Positions 26,488-34,892 of a stretch of DNA of 64,000 nucleotides are shown in pieces. The translations under genes and the position numbers were made by a program. The notes under the pieces were generated by a model. The model had not been told where the DNA came from. It did not search any database and saw only the letters and a program-made list of their open reading frames with translations. Position 1 is the stretch's first letter. Every line of letters starts with the position of its first letter. The DNA comes from Bacteroidales bacterium. Lineage in GTDB: Bacteria; Bacteroidota; Bacteroidia; Bacteroidales; UBA12170. The DNA is taken from the NCBI GenBank assembly GCA_016744655.1, contig JADGDY010000004.1:1-64000 (forward strand), written 5' to 3'.

Positions 26488-29319
26488 ATGTATAGGATTT
26501 ATTCTCTTTTCATTCTTATTATTCTTTCCACACAAATATCCGCCCAAGGTAACGGACAATTAGACGAGTTTTCTGATTTTTCAACTTCATATACTTATGA
26601 TTTCACCACTTCCGATGGTGTGAAATTAAGAACTGATCTATATTTACCCATCACCTCAGATAGTTTAATTGTAGATTTACCATTTGGGAACTTAAGTTAT
26701 CCTGTACAAATTATTCCTAAAGGTGTTCAATTAATAATTTACGATTCTGTAAATAATGAAGCAAATCCCAACCCCTATCAATTACCTATGGTTTTCACTA
26801 GAACTCCGTACAGCAAAAGCGAAGATGATGCTTTAGCTATTGTTATGAATATGCTGGGATATGCCTACACCTTACAGGATATGCGTGGAAGATATCAATC
26901 AGAAGGCGTTTATTTCCCCATGTATTCCGATTCTTGGAAAAAAGACACCTATCATCCCAATCATACTCATGCGGTGGATTTCACTGAATTATCCGACCCT
27001 CATAATTCAATCTATCATCAAGATGGATACGAAAGCATTAGGTTTTTGCAAGATAGTTTAATGTGGGATTACGATTTAGATGGTGATGGAAACCCAGACC
27101 TCACCGATAAAGCTTATAATGGCTACATGACCATGTTTGGTGCTTCGGCCATGGGAAATTCACAATATCAAGCGGCGGCGACTTATAAAAAACCTGAGGA
27201 GGGTAACGATTTAAAAGGCTTGGTTCCTATCGTTTCAACATTGGAATATTTTAATGGGGTGGTTCAGCATAATGGAGTGTTCAGACAAGCTTTAATAGTA
27301 AATTGGTTGGAAGGGCAAATGGAAGATGTTGCCGTGGTAAATCCTGCTGACGATGACATGCAAAATGACATCCATTCCACTTTCGACTTTGGAAACTTAA
27401 GCCCTGATGAAATCATCAACCTTTGCATAGATCAGTTTTCTACTATCCCAGATGAGAATGGCTATACAGCCATGTATCCTAATTATGCCCAACGCAGTGA
27501 TATGGACGGAAGTTATGCTCCAATTAATGATCTAGGGGAATCCGATGTAAATGGCAACATCAACCGCTATAAAAACATGGAAGTTCCGGCTTATCACCTT
27601 AGTGGTTGGTGGGATATTTTTGTAGATGGACAAATAGATACCTATCAACAAATTATGGAGGAAACTTCTTCAGAAACTCAAGAACTCCAGAAACTCGTTA
27701 TTGGCCCGTGGACTCACGGAACTATTGGAATGGATTCCGTAGGAGATTTACGATTCCCAGAGAGTGTTTTCGATATTAACATCCTCTATGGCGATATTTC
27801 TGACAATACAGATAATATTAGTGTAGATAAAATTGTGGAAAGTGAAGTTTTATCTTGGCTTCGACATTTAATGAACTACCAAGAAGAAAATTATTTAGGT
27901 GAACCTAAAATTGTAATTCCTGAGAGTGAAGACTGGCAAACATTTGGACCTTACCTTGTTCGTGTTCCTGCTGAGGATTACAAAATTCGATATCCTAGTT
28001 TTGTTAATTTTATCACAGGTCATGAAGGATTAGCAGCTATGCCAGTACAACTCGAAACACCAGATACCACCATTACTTTTGCTATAGATATTCCTGCTGA
28101 TTCAAGTATTCAGGTTCCTAACAGCAATCCTGTTGGTGATCCAGCTACTCCATTAGTAGATTTCCCATCGGTAAAGAATGTAAGGTTTTATGTTCCTGGA
28201 CCTGTAAATGATGGTATTGAATCCAATTCGGATATCGGAAATTATTGGTACGAAAGTGATGTATTTCCTTTGAATGTTGGTGTTGAAGAAATCTCCTATT
28301 ATTTCCATGATGCTGAACAAACTTTAGAAATAGAATACCCTGAGGAATCTGCTGGGCCTATTAATTATACTCATAACCCAGATAATCCTGTACAAACTAT
28401 TGGAGGAGGAAACCTAACATTAAGAACTCCGGTGGTGAACAAAACAAATGCAGGTCCGATTAATTTAGCATGGCCCGATTATGCTCCACTTACACTAAAC
28501 AGACCCGATGTTATTCATTTCTCAACTGCTCCAATTGTAGATAGTCTTTGTATTATCGGTTATCCGAAAATGAAATTATGGGTAAGCACATTGGTAGAAG
28601 GAGGAGGTTTAACAGATACTGATTTCTTTGTTAGAATAGTAGATGTTTATCCTGATGGAAGAGAGTTTTATGTTTCTGAAGGAGCCGTGAATGGTAGAGC
28701 TAGAGAATATGCTCGTTCTTTAGCAGAAGGAAATCCAAACGATCAAGCTGTTTATTCCAACCTGGAATCAGGGCAATTGTATGAGTTGGACTTTAAAATG
28801 ATGCCTATTGCTTATACTTTTGGTCATGATCATCAAATGAAAATCCTAATTAGTTCTTCAAATTATCCTCGTTACCAATCAAACCCTAATCTACCAATAG
28901 AGGAGGGGGAATTTTTCCGTCGTGATGTTTTAGAAAACAAGACTTATGAGTTTAATGGAGTAGCAATGAGCGCCCGTAACGCTGAACAATCCATCTTTTG
29001 TGGACCCTATACTCCAACTCAGATCATTCTTCCGGTATTTACAGGATATGGACTTGGTATTGCTGATTCTTTCGAGAAAGATTCAGATATTCAAATTTGG
29101 CCTAATCCAAGTCAGAGTCTAGTGAATGTTTTCAATGCTAAAAGTTCTCAATTTACTATCAATATCAGAAATGTTAATGGCCAGCTATTAAGAAGTTTGC
29201 AAAGCACTAAACAACAAACTATGGTTGATATGCAAAACTTAAGTCCTGGAATATATTTATTTGAAATTGTGAATGTTGATGGGAGTAAGGATGTTCGAAA
29301 AGTGGTTTTTCAGCCATGA
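26488..29319 (+). CDS. Secreted CocE/NonD (S15 X-Pro peptidase-like) hydrolase, T9SS
   Basis: 943 aa from the ATG at 26488; the frame opens earlier at a GTG, but the promoter lies between. A signal peptide (to about residue 20, QISAQ) is followed by an alpha/beta-hydrolase domain of the CocE/S15 family with YTLQDMRGRYQSEG and the nucleophile motif FGASAMGNSQ (GxSxxG), then GWWDIFVDGQ and GPWTHG, which carry the acid and histidine regions. The later half matches the jelly-roll C-terminal part (LWVSTLVEGG, DVYPDGREF, HQMKILISSSNYPR). A T9SS sorting domain (WPNPSQSL to RKVVFQP) ends the protein. Ester or Xaa-Pro peptide hydrolysis outside the cell is expected. Confidence 0.88.
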   Translation: MYRIYSLFILIILSTQISAQGNGQLDEFSDFSTSYTYDFTTSDGVKLRTDLYLPITSDSLIVDLPFGNLSYPVQIIPKGVQLIIYDSVNNEANPNPYQLPMVFTRTPYSKSEDDALAIVMNMLGYAYTLQDMRGRYQSEGVYFPMYSDSWKKDTYHPNHTHAVDFTELSDPHNSIYHQDGYESIRFLQDSLMWDYDLDGDGNPDLTDKAYNGYMTMFGASAMGNSQYQAAATYKKPEEGNDLKGLVPIVSTLEYFNGVVQHNGVFRQALIVNWLEGQMEDVAVVNPADDDMQNDIHSTFDFGNLSPDEIINLCIDQFSTIPDENGYTAMYPNYAQRSDMDGSYAPINDLGESDVNGNINRYKNMEVPAYHLSGWWDIFVDGQIDTYQQIMEETSSETQELQKLVIGPWTHGTIGMDSVGDLRFPESVFDINILYGDISDNTDNISVDKIVESEVLSWLRHLMNYQEENYLGEPKIVIPESEDWQTFGPYLVRVPAEDYKIRYPSFVNFITGHEGLAAMPVQLETPDTTITFAIDIPADSSIQVPNSNPVGDPATPLVDFPSVKNVRFYVPGPVNDGIESNSDIGNYWYESDVFPLNVGVEEISYYFHDAEQTLEIEYPEESAGPINYTHNPDNPVQTIGGGNLTLRTPVVNKTNAGPINLAWPDYAPLTLNRPDVIHFSTAPIVDSLCIIGYPKMKLWVSTLVEGGGLTDTDFFVRIVDVYPDGREFYVSEGAVNGRAREYARSLAEGNPNDQAVYSNLESGQLYELDFKMMPIAYTFGHDHQMKILISSSNYPRYQSNPNLPIEEGEFFRRDVLENKTYEFNGVAMSARNAEQSIFCGPYTPTQIILPVFTGYGLGIADSFEKDSDIQIWPNPSQSLVNVFNAKSSQFTINIRNVNGQLLRSLQSTKQQTMVDMQNLSPGIYLFEIVNVDGSKDVRKVVFQP

Positions 29320-29397
29320 TTACTTAACTTTTAAATTAACATTCTTTTCCTATTAGAGAAAGATTTTTCGATATTTGCAGCTTATAAAAACTCATAT

Positions 29398-30351
29398 ATG
29401 GACTATCTTTTACTAATACTTGGCATGGTGATTTTAATCTATGGAGCGCACCTTATGGTGCAAGGAGCTTCTTCGTTTGCTAAGATGCTGAAAATCCCTA
29501 ACCTCATTATTGGACTTACTGTTGTAGCCTTTGGTACTTCTTTTCCTGAGTTAATGATTAATGTATTTGCCAGTTATAATGGACAAAGCGATTTAGCTGT
29601 GGGTAATGTGGTAGGCAGTAATATTATTAATGTATTATTGGTAATAGGGTTGGCAGCAGTTGTGAAACCCATGCAGATTCAAAACTTCACCGTTCGTTAT
29701 GAGTTACCTTTTAGTCTTTTAGCCATGGCTTTGCTTTTTGTGGTTGCCAACGATGGCTTAATCAATGGTACCGATTTCTCCGTTTTACATCGTTCTGACG
29801 GATTGATATTTCTCGCCTTTTTCATCATTTTTATCTATTATACTTTTGTGGTCACCACTTCCTCTCACGATGAACATGAGGAGGGTCATGATGTGAAAGA
29901 GATGTCCAAAATAAAATCTGCTTTATTCATGATAGCAGGGATGGTAGGATTATATTTTGGTGGTGAGTTTATTGTAAATAGTGCCACCAGCTTAGCTACA
30001 GATTGGGGCTTAAGTCAAGTGGTTATAGGGATTTTGGTAGTGGCTTTAGGAACAAGCTTACCAGAATTAGCCACTTCTATTGTTGCTAGTTTTAAAGGAA
30101 ATGCTGATATGGCCATCGGAAATATTGTGGGCTCTAATATATTTAATGTGTTTTTGGTTTTGGGTGTAAGCGCCACCATAAGTCCAATAGAATTTAACCC
30201 AAGTATTAATCCAGATTTATTATTAGCCTTTGTTTCAACTTTGCTACTTTTTATCTTTGTTTTTACTGGCAAGGGCCGAAGGGTAGACCGAGTAGAAGGT
30301 AGTATATTTCTAGTACTGTATTTCTCTTATGTAGCTTGGTTATTGATCTAA
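29398..30351 (+). CDS. Calcium/sodium antiporter, CaCA family (YrbG-like)
   Basis: 317 aa with about ten membrane helices in two inverted halves. Each half carries the alpha repeat of cation/calcium exchangers: GTSFPELMIN then GNVVGSNIINV (about residues 41-79), and GTSLPELATSI then GNIVGSNIFNV (about 216-254). An acidic cytoplasmic loop (HDEHEEGHD) separates them. Length and motifs match YrbG. A near-consensus promoter element (GATATTTG, 29370-29377) precedes the ATG by 20 bp. It is a single gene. Confidence 0.92.
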   Translation: MDYLLLILGMVILIYGAHLMVQGASSFAKMLKIPNLIIGLTVVAFGTSFPELMINVFASYNGQSDLAVGNVVGSNIINVLLVIGLAAVVKPMQIQNFTVRYELPFSLLAMALLFVVANDGLINGTDFSVLHRSDGLIFLAFFIIFIYYTFVVTTSSHDEHEEGHDVKEMSKIKSALFMIAGMVGLYFGGEFIVNSATSLATDWGLSQVVIGILVVALGTSLPELATSIVASFKGNADMAIGNIVGSNIFNVFLVLGVSATISPIEFNPSINPDLLLAFVSTLLLFIFVFTGKGRRVDRVEGSIFLVLYFSYVAWLLI

Positions 30352-30387
30352 GAAGGTTTTAAGGCATTCAAACGATTGCCAAAACCA

Positions 30388-31452
30388 CTATTTCAAACTC
30401 TTTTTTAAACTCCAAAGCTCTACCAACTCCTGCCCTCTCCTATTCAAATTCCTCTTGGTTTTTTTTGAGGCTTGAGCTACCGGTTTTTTGAGGAGGCTAT
30501 CTTTATCAAACCTTCCTCCAGTTTTTAATTCTTCTTCTATAGGATGACGTTCGTTAGGGTGAGTGAGTAATACGAGGTTAGAAAAGAGTAAAACGAGTTT
30601 TCCATTCGGCTTAAGTCTATCAAAGGCTTGTTCAAAGAATCTATTAAACAAGTCCTGATTATAATAAATTGCGGTATCTAAATTCTCAATGTTTCCTTTT
30701 GAAGGTAACCACGGTGGATTAAATACAATCAGATCTTGTGTGTATTCATTTTCTGCAAACAGATCTCCTAGTATTAAATCAATATTCTGAATATTTAGCC
30801 TCCTCAACTCCTCTTTCATTCCAATAATAGCATTGGGATTCTGGTCGCTGGCTTGAATATTTTTGAAACCATGCTTCTGTAATTGAAAGCTCAATATCCC
30901 AGATCCTACTCCCACATCAAAAGCACTTTCTTTATCCGATTGGGTATTACTAAGGAATTCATCAAATAGTTCAATATGCTCAAATCTAGTTGGGAAATAT
31001 GTTCCATACCAAGGATATATCTTATGAGAAAAAGTTGGAATTTGAATTCCTTTTTTATACCACTGCCAAGAGCTATTCATTCCTTGTATTTCTGGAAAAC
31101 TCAAAGCAAACTCACTTTGGTCGGAGTATAATATCCCTAACCAACCTATCTTGGGTGCTTTTTTTACTCGTAAACGCTGATGTGCTACCTCTAAAATAAT
31201 ACGGTGCGAAATTTCTCTGAAGTTTCTTCTCTTAGCACGCTCCTCCTGAAATTTCTGTTTTTGTTCCCATTTCAAATAGGCTTTTAGTTCATTTAATAAA
31301 AACAATCCTGTACTATAGAAATCCAAAATGAGCACATAATGCCCATTTAAAAGAACCTCTAGTGCTTCTTCCAAATCATCGTTTTGTTTAAAAGGAAGTA
31401 CTTCTATTTCTCCCTGAATAATTTCTGGCCTTTGTGCAATTATTTTATCCAT
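30388..31452 (-). CDS. SAM-dependent methyltransferase with NPPW motif
   Basis: 354 aa. The C-terminal half is a class I methyltransferase: motif I AFDVGVGSGILSFQL (about residues 178-192), an acidic loop ASDQNPNAI, DLILGDLF, and the catalytic motif VFNPPW (about 239-244) shared by N-methylating enzymes such as PrmC/HemK, RlmF/RlmG and DNA-N6 enzymes. The N-terminal 150 residues are unusual and may bind the substrate. Exact substrate unknown. It is third in an operon with a membrane protein and an SRPBCC protein (11-bp gap). Confidence 0.75.
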   Translation of the reverse strand: MDKIIAQRPEIIQGEIEVLPFKQNDDLEEALEVLLNGHYVLILDFYSTGLFLLNELKAYLKWEQKQKFQEERAKRRNFREISHRIILEVAHQRLRVKKAPKIGWLGILYSDQSEFALSFPEIQGMNSSWQWYKKGIQIPTFSHKIYPWYGTYFPTRFEHIELFDEFLSNTQSDKESAFDVGVGSGILSFQLQKHGFKNIQASDQNPNAIIGMKEELRRLNIQNIDLILGDLFAENEYTQDLIVFNPPWLPSKGNIENLDTAIYYNQDLFNRFFEQAFDRLKPNGKLVLLFSNLVLLTHPNERHPIEEELKTGGRFDKDSLLKKPVAQASKKTKRNLNRRGQELVELWSLKKSLK

Positions 31453-31463
31453 TGGAGTTTACC

Positions 31464-32150
31464 TTATAAGCTTTTACCATGTTTATCTTGCTTTATAATT
31501 CTGTAACCCACATAGATAAGCAACAAGCCTAACAATTCAGTTACAAAAAGAACGTTCACATATCCAGCTCTGGTAAACGCACCACCGAAACCTGGTAATA
31601 AACCGCCTAAGGCAATATAGATGTTTCCTTTATATCTGGCTTCTTTATTAATTTGCTTTTTGTATTTCAAAGCAGAGTAAATAGCTCCGCCCACTAAAAA
31701 TACCAGAGCATATAAATTGATTAAAGGAGAAAATAACCTGACCCATTTCCATTCCAAAACAGAACCTGTTAGTTTACCATCAAAGCCTTCGGGAAATGCA
31801 ATAGGACTCATAATAACACAAACAGCTCCAACCAGAATCAAAGCCACAAATAGAATAGAAGTAATATTGGCGAACTTCCTATTCATTAAAAGATAAACGG
31901 TTCCTTGAGCCAAAGGAAAGCCTCCTAATAATGCTCCTACGATATACCAATATTTCAAATTGATCTCGTTCCATCCAAATAATGCATGGTAACTTTCTGC
32001 GAAGGTTCCTAAACCAAAGGTAAGTACTCCTATGGTCCACCAAAGTAGATAGGATGTTTTTCGTTTTTGATAGTGTTGAAATATCTCTATCACAAAAAAG
32101 ATAGAGAATAGTGTGGTGATAATTGGAATATGTTCTATAATTTCATTCAT
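31464..32150 (-). CDS. Seven-helix membrane protein of unknown function
   Basis: 228 aa from the ATG at 32150 (a TTG one codon earlier is less likely). About seven membrane helices are spread over the whole length (near 12-25, 34-52, 67-87, 97-117, 140-160, 174-192, 197-215), with a basic C-terminal tail. No family was recognised. It is cotranscribed with the SRPBCC gene 6 bp upstream and the methyltransferase gene downstream. Confidence 0.65.
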   Translation of the reverse strand: MNEIIEHIPIITTLFSIFFVIEIFQHYQKRKTSYLLWWTIGVLTFGLGTFAESYHALFGWNEINLKYWYIVGALLGGFPLAQGTVYLLMNRKFANITSILFVALILVGAVCVIMSPIAFPEGFDGKLTGSVLEWKWVRLFSPLINLYALVFLVGGAIYSALKYKKQINKEARYKGNIYIALGGLLPGFGGAFTRAGYVNVLFVTELLGLLLIYVGYRIIKQDKHGKSL

Positions 32151-32156
32151 CAATAA

Positions 32157-32600
32157 TTAGGCTTTAGACTTTGATTCCACAAAGGTCTTAAAATCCTCCA
32201 TATATTTAAACGATTGTTTTTTAAAAGCACGGGGCATAAAGAAAGAAATAATCTTCATGAACCCTGAAAACTGGAAGTCATTTAATGTAATCCATTTGGT
32301 TTGCCCATTTTCTTTGTCATAGAAGAAATTGTTGATCTCATTCCAAACACCTTTAGCTTCATAGGTTCCAGAAAATTCATGAGGTAAATTTCTTTTTATA
32401 ATCGTTTCTATCATTACAACTTCGCGCATCCCCATTTTGTATTTTAACTTTGATTTGGCTCCCTTCTCTCCTGGTGTACCGCTTAAATGCTCCATACTCA
32501 CAAACCCCTCTTGCCAATGTTTCATATTTTTAGGATTATCAAAAAGCTCGACCACCTGATCTCTGGGCAGATCCAGCATTATTTCTAGTTGATATTTCAT
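32157..32600 (-). CDS. SRPBCC-superfamily (START-like) protein
   Basis: 147 aa. A single helix-grip domain: an N-terminal strand MKYQLEIMLDLPRDQVVELFDN, the NMKHWQEG helix turn, a long beta sheet, and a C-terminal helix (FKYMEDFKTFVE). Such proteins bind hydrophobic ligands or act as cyclases; the ligand is unknown. It is first gene of a three-gene operon. A weak TACATTTT element lies upstream. Confidence 0.75.
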   Translation of the reverse strand: MKYQLEIMLDLPRDQVVELFDNPKNMKHWQEGFVSMEHLSGTPGEKGAKSKLKYKMGMREVVMIETIIKRNLPHEFSGTYEAKGVWNEINNFFYDKENGQTKWITLNDFQFSGFMKIISFFMPRAFKKQSFKYMEDFKTFVESKSKA

Positions 32601-32837
32601 AGATTAGGTTTTAAAAATGTAAAATTAAGATATTCAAATCTTTATAACTAGAGATATACTTTTAATGAGCTGTTAAAGTCACCTTGTTTGTTTCAAAATA
32701 ATTACTGATTAAATCCCTTTGTACTTTTACCTTAAAAAATATTTTAACAAAAAATTTACCCCTATCAAATTATGCTAATATCTTATAAATAAATAGTGTT
32801 TTTCAATACAAAACTGGATATTTAGCTGGTTTTCAAT

Positions 32838-32845
32838 TACCTTTG
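32838..32845 (+). promoter_or_regulatory. Promoter -7 element for the Cys-rich PAS gene
   Basis: TACCTTTG matches TAnnTTTG and lies 39 bp before the ATG at 32884. The divergent 283-bp gap contains nothing else I can name. Confidence 0.5.
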
Positions 32846-32883
32846 AAGCTACTCATATAAGTATACATAATTCATGATACTTT

Positions 32884-33405
32884 ATGAAAAACAAGTTTTA
32901 CCCAAAAATAATTAACATGAAATCAGATATCGCATCCACCAATGAAACCTTCGAATTTTTAAGTAAATCGAGTGACTTTTTAAATGTTGTATTGAACAAC
33001 ATCAACTCATGTGTCTTACTCCTCAATGATAAAATGGAACTCCAAGCGTTTAATAATTCCATTAAAACTATTTTTTCTAGAAATAAGAATGAAGATTTGC
33101 AGTTTAGAAGGTGTGGTGAAGCCATTGGTTGTGCCTATCATATTGAAGAAGCAAAAGATTGTGGAGATACCAGTCATTGCTGTAATTGTGAACTGAGAGT
33201 AGCGGCACTACAGTCCTATGTAAACGATGAAGTAATCTATCACGATCGCATTATAAAACCGTTCCTAACTTTTGATAATAAAAGAGTGGATAAGCAACTT
33301 CAATTCTCTACTCGCCTGTTTATTTTTAGAGATGAAAAATACATCATTATGCTTATAGATGATATTACCCATTTTGTGAATCTGGAAAACAAAATCGCCA
33401 GCTAA
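32884..33405 (+). CDS. Cysteine-rich stand-alone PAS-domain protein
   Basis: 173 aa (161 aa if Met12 is used). The fold is PAS-like: a helix, then NINSCVLLLNDKMELQAFNNS, and a final sheet FIFRDEKYIIMLIDDIT. A cysteine cluster is inserted in the middle: Cys77, Cys83, Cys93, Cys99, Cys100 and Cys102 (RRCGEAIGC, then DCGDTSHCCNCELR). The G-C ... CG-x4-C-xx-C spacing recurs in PAS proteins of anaerobes and suits a metal or Fe-S centre, though this is inference. No kinase or output domain follows, so it must signal through a partner. It lies upstream of the NDH-2 gene (172-bp gap) on the same strand. Confidence 0.7.
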   Translation: MKNKFYPKIINMKSDIASTNETFEFLSKSSDFLNVVLNNINSCVLLLNDKMELQAFNNSIKTIFSRNKNEDLQFRRCGEAIGCAYHIEEAKDCGDTSHCCNCELRVAALQSYVNDEVIYHDRIIKPFLTFDNKRVDKQLQFSTRLFIFRDEKYIIMLIDDITHFVNLENKIAS

Positions 33406-33469
33406 ATAAACATTTTTCCTCATTTCATTTTAAAAAGAGTCAAACTTAGAATAGTTTATTTTATCACAA

Positions 33470-33485
33470 TGTTAATCATTTAACA
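33470..33485. promoter_or_regulatory. Crp/Fnr-type palindrome upstream of NDH-2
   Basis: TGTTA-ATCATT-TAACA, a perfect palindrome with the N6 spacing of Crp/Fnr-family sites. Its centre (33477.5) is 61.5 bp upstream of the TAnnTTTG element at 33539, the same distance as at citD. Confidence 0.55.
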
Positions 33486-33538
33486 GCTGTTTAAGAATTA
33501 ACAGTAGCTCCTCTGTTTCACAAGGATTCATTTAGCTC

Positions 33539-33546
33539 TAATTTTG
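33539..33546 (+). promoter_or_regulatory. Promoter -7 element for NDH-2
   Basis: TAATTTTG, a perfect TAnnTTTG match, 32 bp before the ATG at 33578. The citD promoter uses the identical octamer. Confidence 0.55.
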
Positions 33547-33577
33547 CCGAATATTAATAACATCAGCATAGAGATAT

Positions 33578-34849
33578 ATGAATATTCCAGACATAGATTT
33601 ACCAAGAATTGTAGTGATAGGTTGTGGATTTGCAGGACTTAAGTTTTCAAAAAAAATAGACAGCAAAAAATATCAAGTTGTTTTATTAGATAAGAACAAT
33701 TACCACACTTTTCAGCCCCTTCTATATCAGGTAGCTAGCAGCGGTTTAGAACCAGATTCCATTGTGTATCCTATTCGTAAAATCTTTAAGGGAAAACAGA
33801 ATTTCTATTTTCGGTTGGCAGAAACCAAATCCATTAATGCGAAAGATAAGATTGTAGACACCAATATTGGTCCTTTGCCCTACGATTATTTAGTCATCGC
33901 TACAGGTGCTACTTCTAATTTCTTTGGTATGGATAATATTGAAAAGCATTCCATGTCGATGAAAAACCTAATAGATGCTTTAGATTTGAGGAGTCTAATC
34001 ATACAAAATTTTGAGAATGCATTAAATACTTCTGATTTAGAAGAACGTGAGCGTTTAATGAATTTCGTAATTGTGGGTGCCGGTCCAACGGGAATCGAAC
34101 TAGCTGGGGCCTTGGCAGAGTTAAAAGCACATGTACTTCCCAATGATTATCCAGATTTGGATATCCGTAGAATGCAAATACATATTGTGGAAGCCAATGA
34201 TAGAGTTTTAGGGGCTATGAGTCCGCATGCCTCAGAGAAATCAGAGAAGTATTTAAAAAGCCGTGACATTCATATTTGGCTCAACACTTTTGTGAAAGAC
34301 TATGATGGAAAAACTGTACTCACAAGTAAAAAGAACTTCCAATCTAACACGCTTATTTGGGCGGCAGGAATTAAAGGACAATCTCCTCATGGAATTGAAG
34401 TAGAGAAAACCAGAGACCACAGAATCATAGTAGATGAATTTAATGCTGTAAAAGGATTTGAGGAAGTTTATTCTATTGGTGATGTGGCATCGGTACAATC
34501 GGAATCTAGCCCAAAAGGACATGCTATGCTGGCTTCTGTAGCTGAGCAACAGGGGAATCAGCTGGCTATTAATTTCAACAGAAAGGCCAATAAAAAAGAG
34601 ATGAAACCTTTTAATTACCAAGACAAAGGAACCATGGCAACGATTGGAAGAAACAAAGCAGTGGTGGATTTAAGTTATATCAAATTTGGTGGTTTTGCTG
34701 GATGGTTTGTTTGGATGTTTGTTCACCTCATGCTATTGGTAGATTTCCGTAGCCGATTGGTCGTTTTCACTAATTGGGTTTGGAGCTATATTAATTATGA
34801 TAAAGGTACCCGCTTGATTGTGAGAAAGTATTTAGGTACAGGAGAGTAA
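33578..34849 (+). CDS. ndh: Type II NADH dehydrogenase (NDH-2)
   Basis: 423 aa. An N-terminal FAD Rossmann motif VVIGCGFAGLKFSK (residues 11-24), FQPLLYQVASSGLEP typical of NDH-2, a second dinucleotide fold VIVGAGPTGIELAGALAE for NADH (about 165-182), and the FAD-contacting VYSIGDVA (about 299). A C-terminal amphipathic/hydrophobic part (GWFVWMFVHLMLL) fits membrane association. It oxidises NADH and reduces quinone without proton pumping. A Crp/Fnr-type site sits upstream of a perfect -7 element, suggesting control by respiratory state. Confidence 0.9.
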   Translation: MNIPDIDLPRIVVIGCGFAGLKFSKKIDSKKYQVVLLDKNNYHTFQPLLYQVASSGLEPDSIVYPIRKIFKGKQNFYFRLAETKSINAKDKIVDTNIGPLPYDYLVIATGATSNFFGMDNIEKHSMSMKNLIDALDLRSLIIQNFENALNTSDLEERERLMNFVIVGAGPTGIELAGALAELKAHVLPNDYPDLDIRRMQIHIVEANDRVLGAMSPHASEKSEKYLKSRDIHIWLNTFVKDYDGKTVLTSKKNFQSNTLIWAAGIKGQSPHGIEVEKTRDHRIIVDEFNAVKGFEEVYSIGDVASVQSESSPKGHAMLASVAEQQGNQLAINFNRKANKKEMKPFNYQDKGTMATIGRNKAVVDLSYIKFGGFAGWFVWMFVHLMLLVDFRSRLVVFTNWVWSYINYDKGTRLIVRKYLGTGE

Positions 34850-34892
34850 GAGTTTAAATCTTCATTTCTGTAGATTGAAATAATAATTCAAA

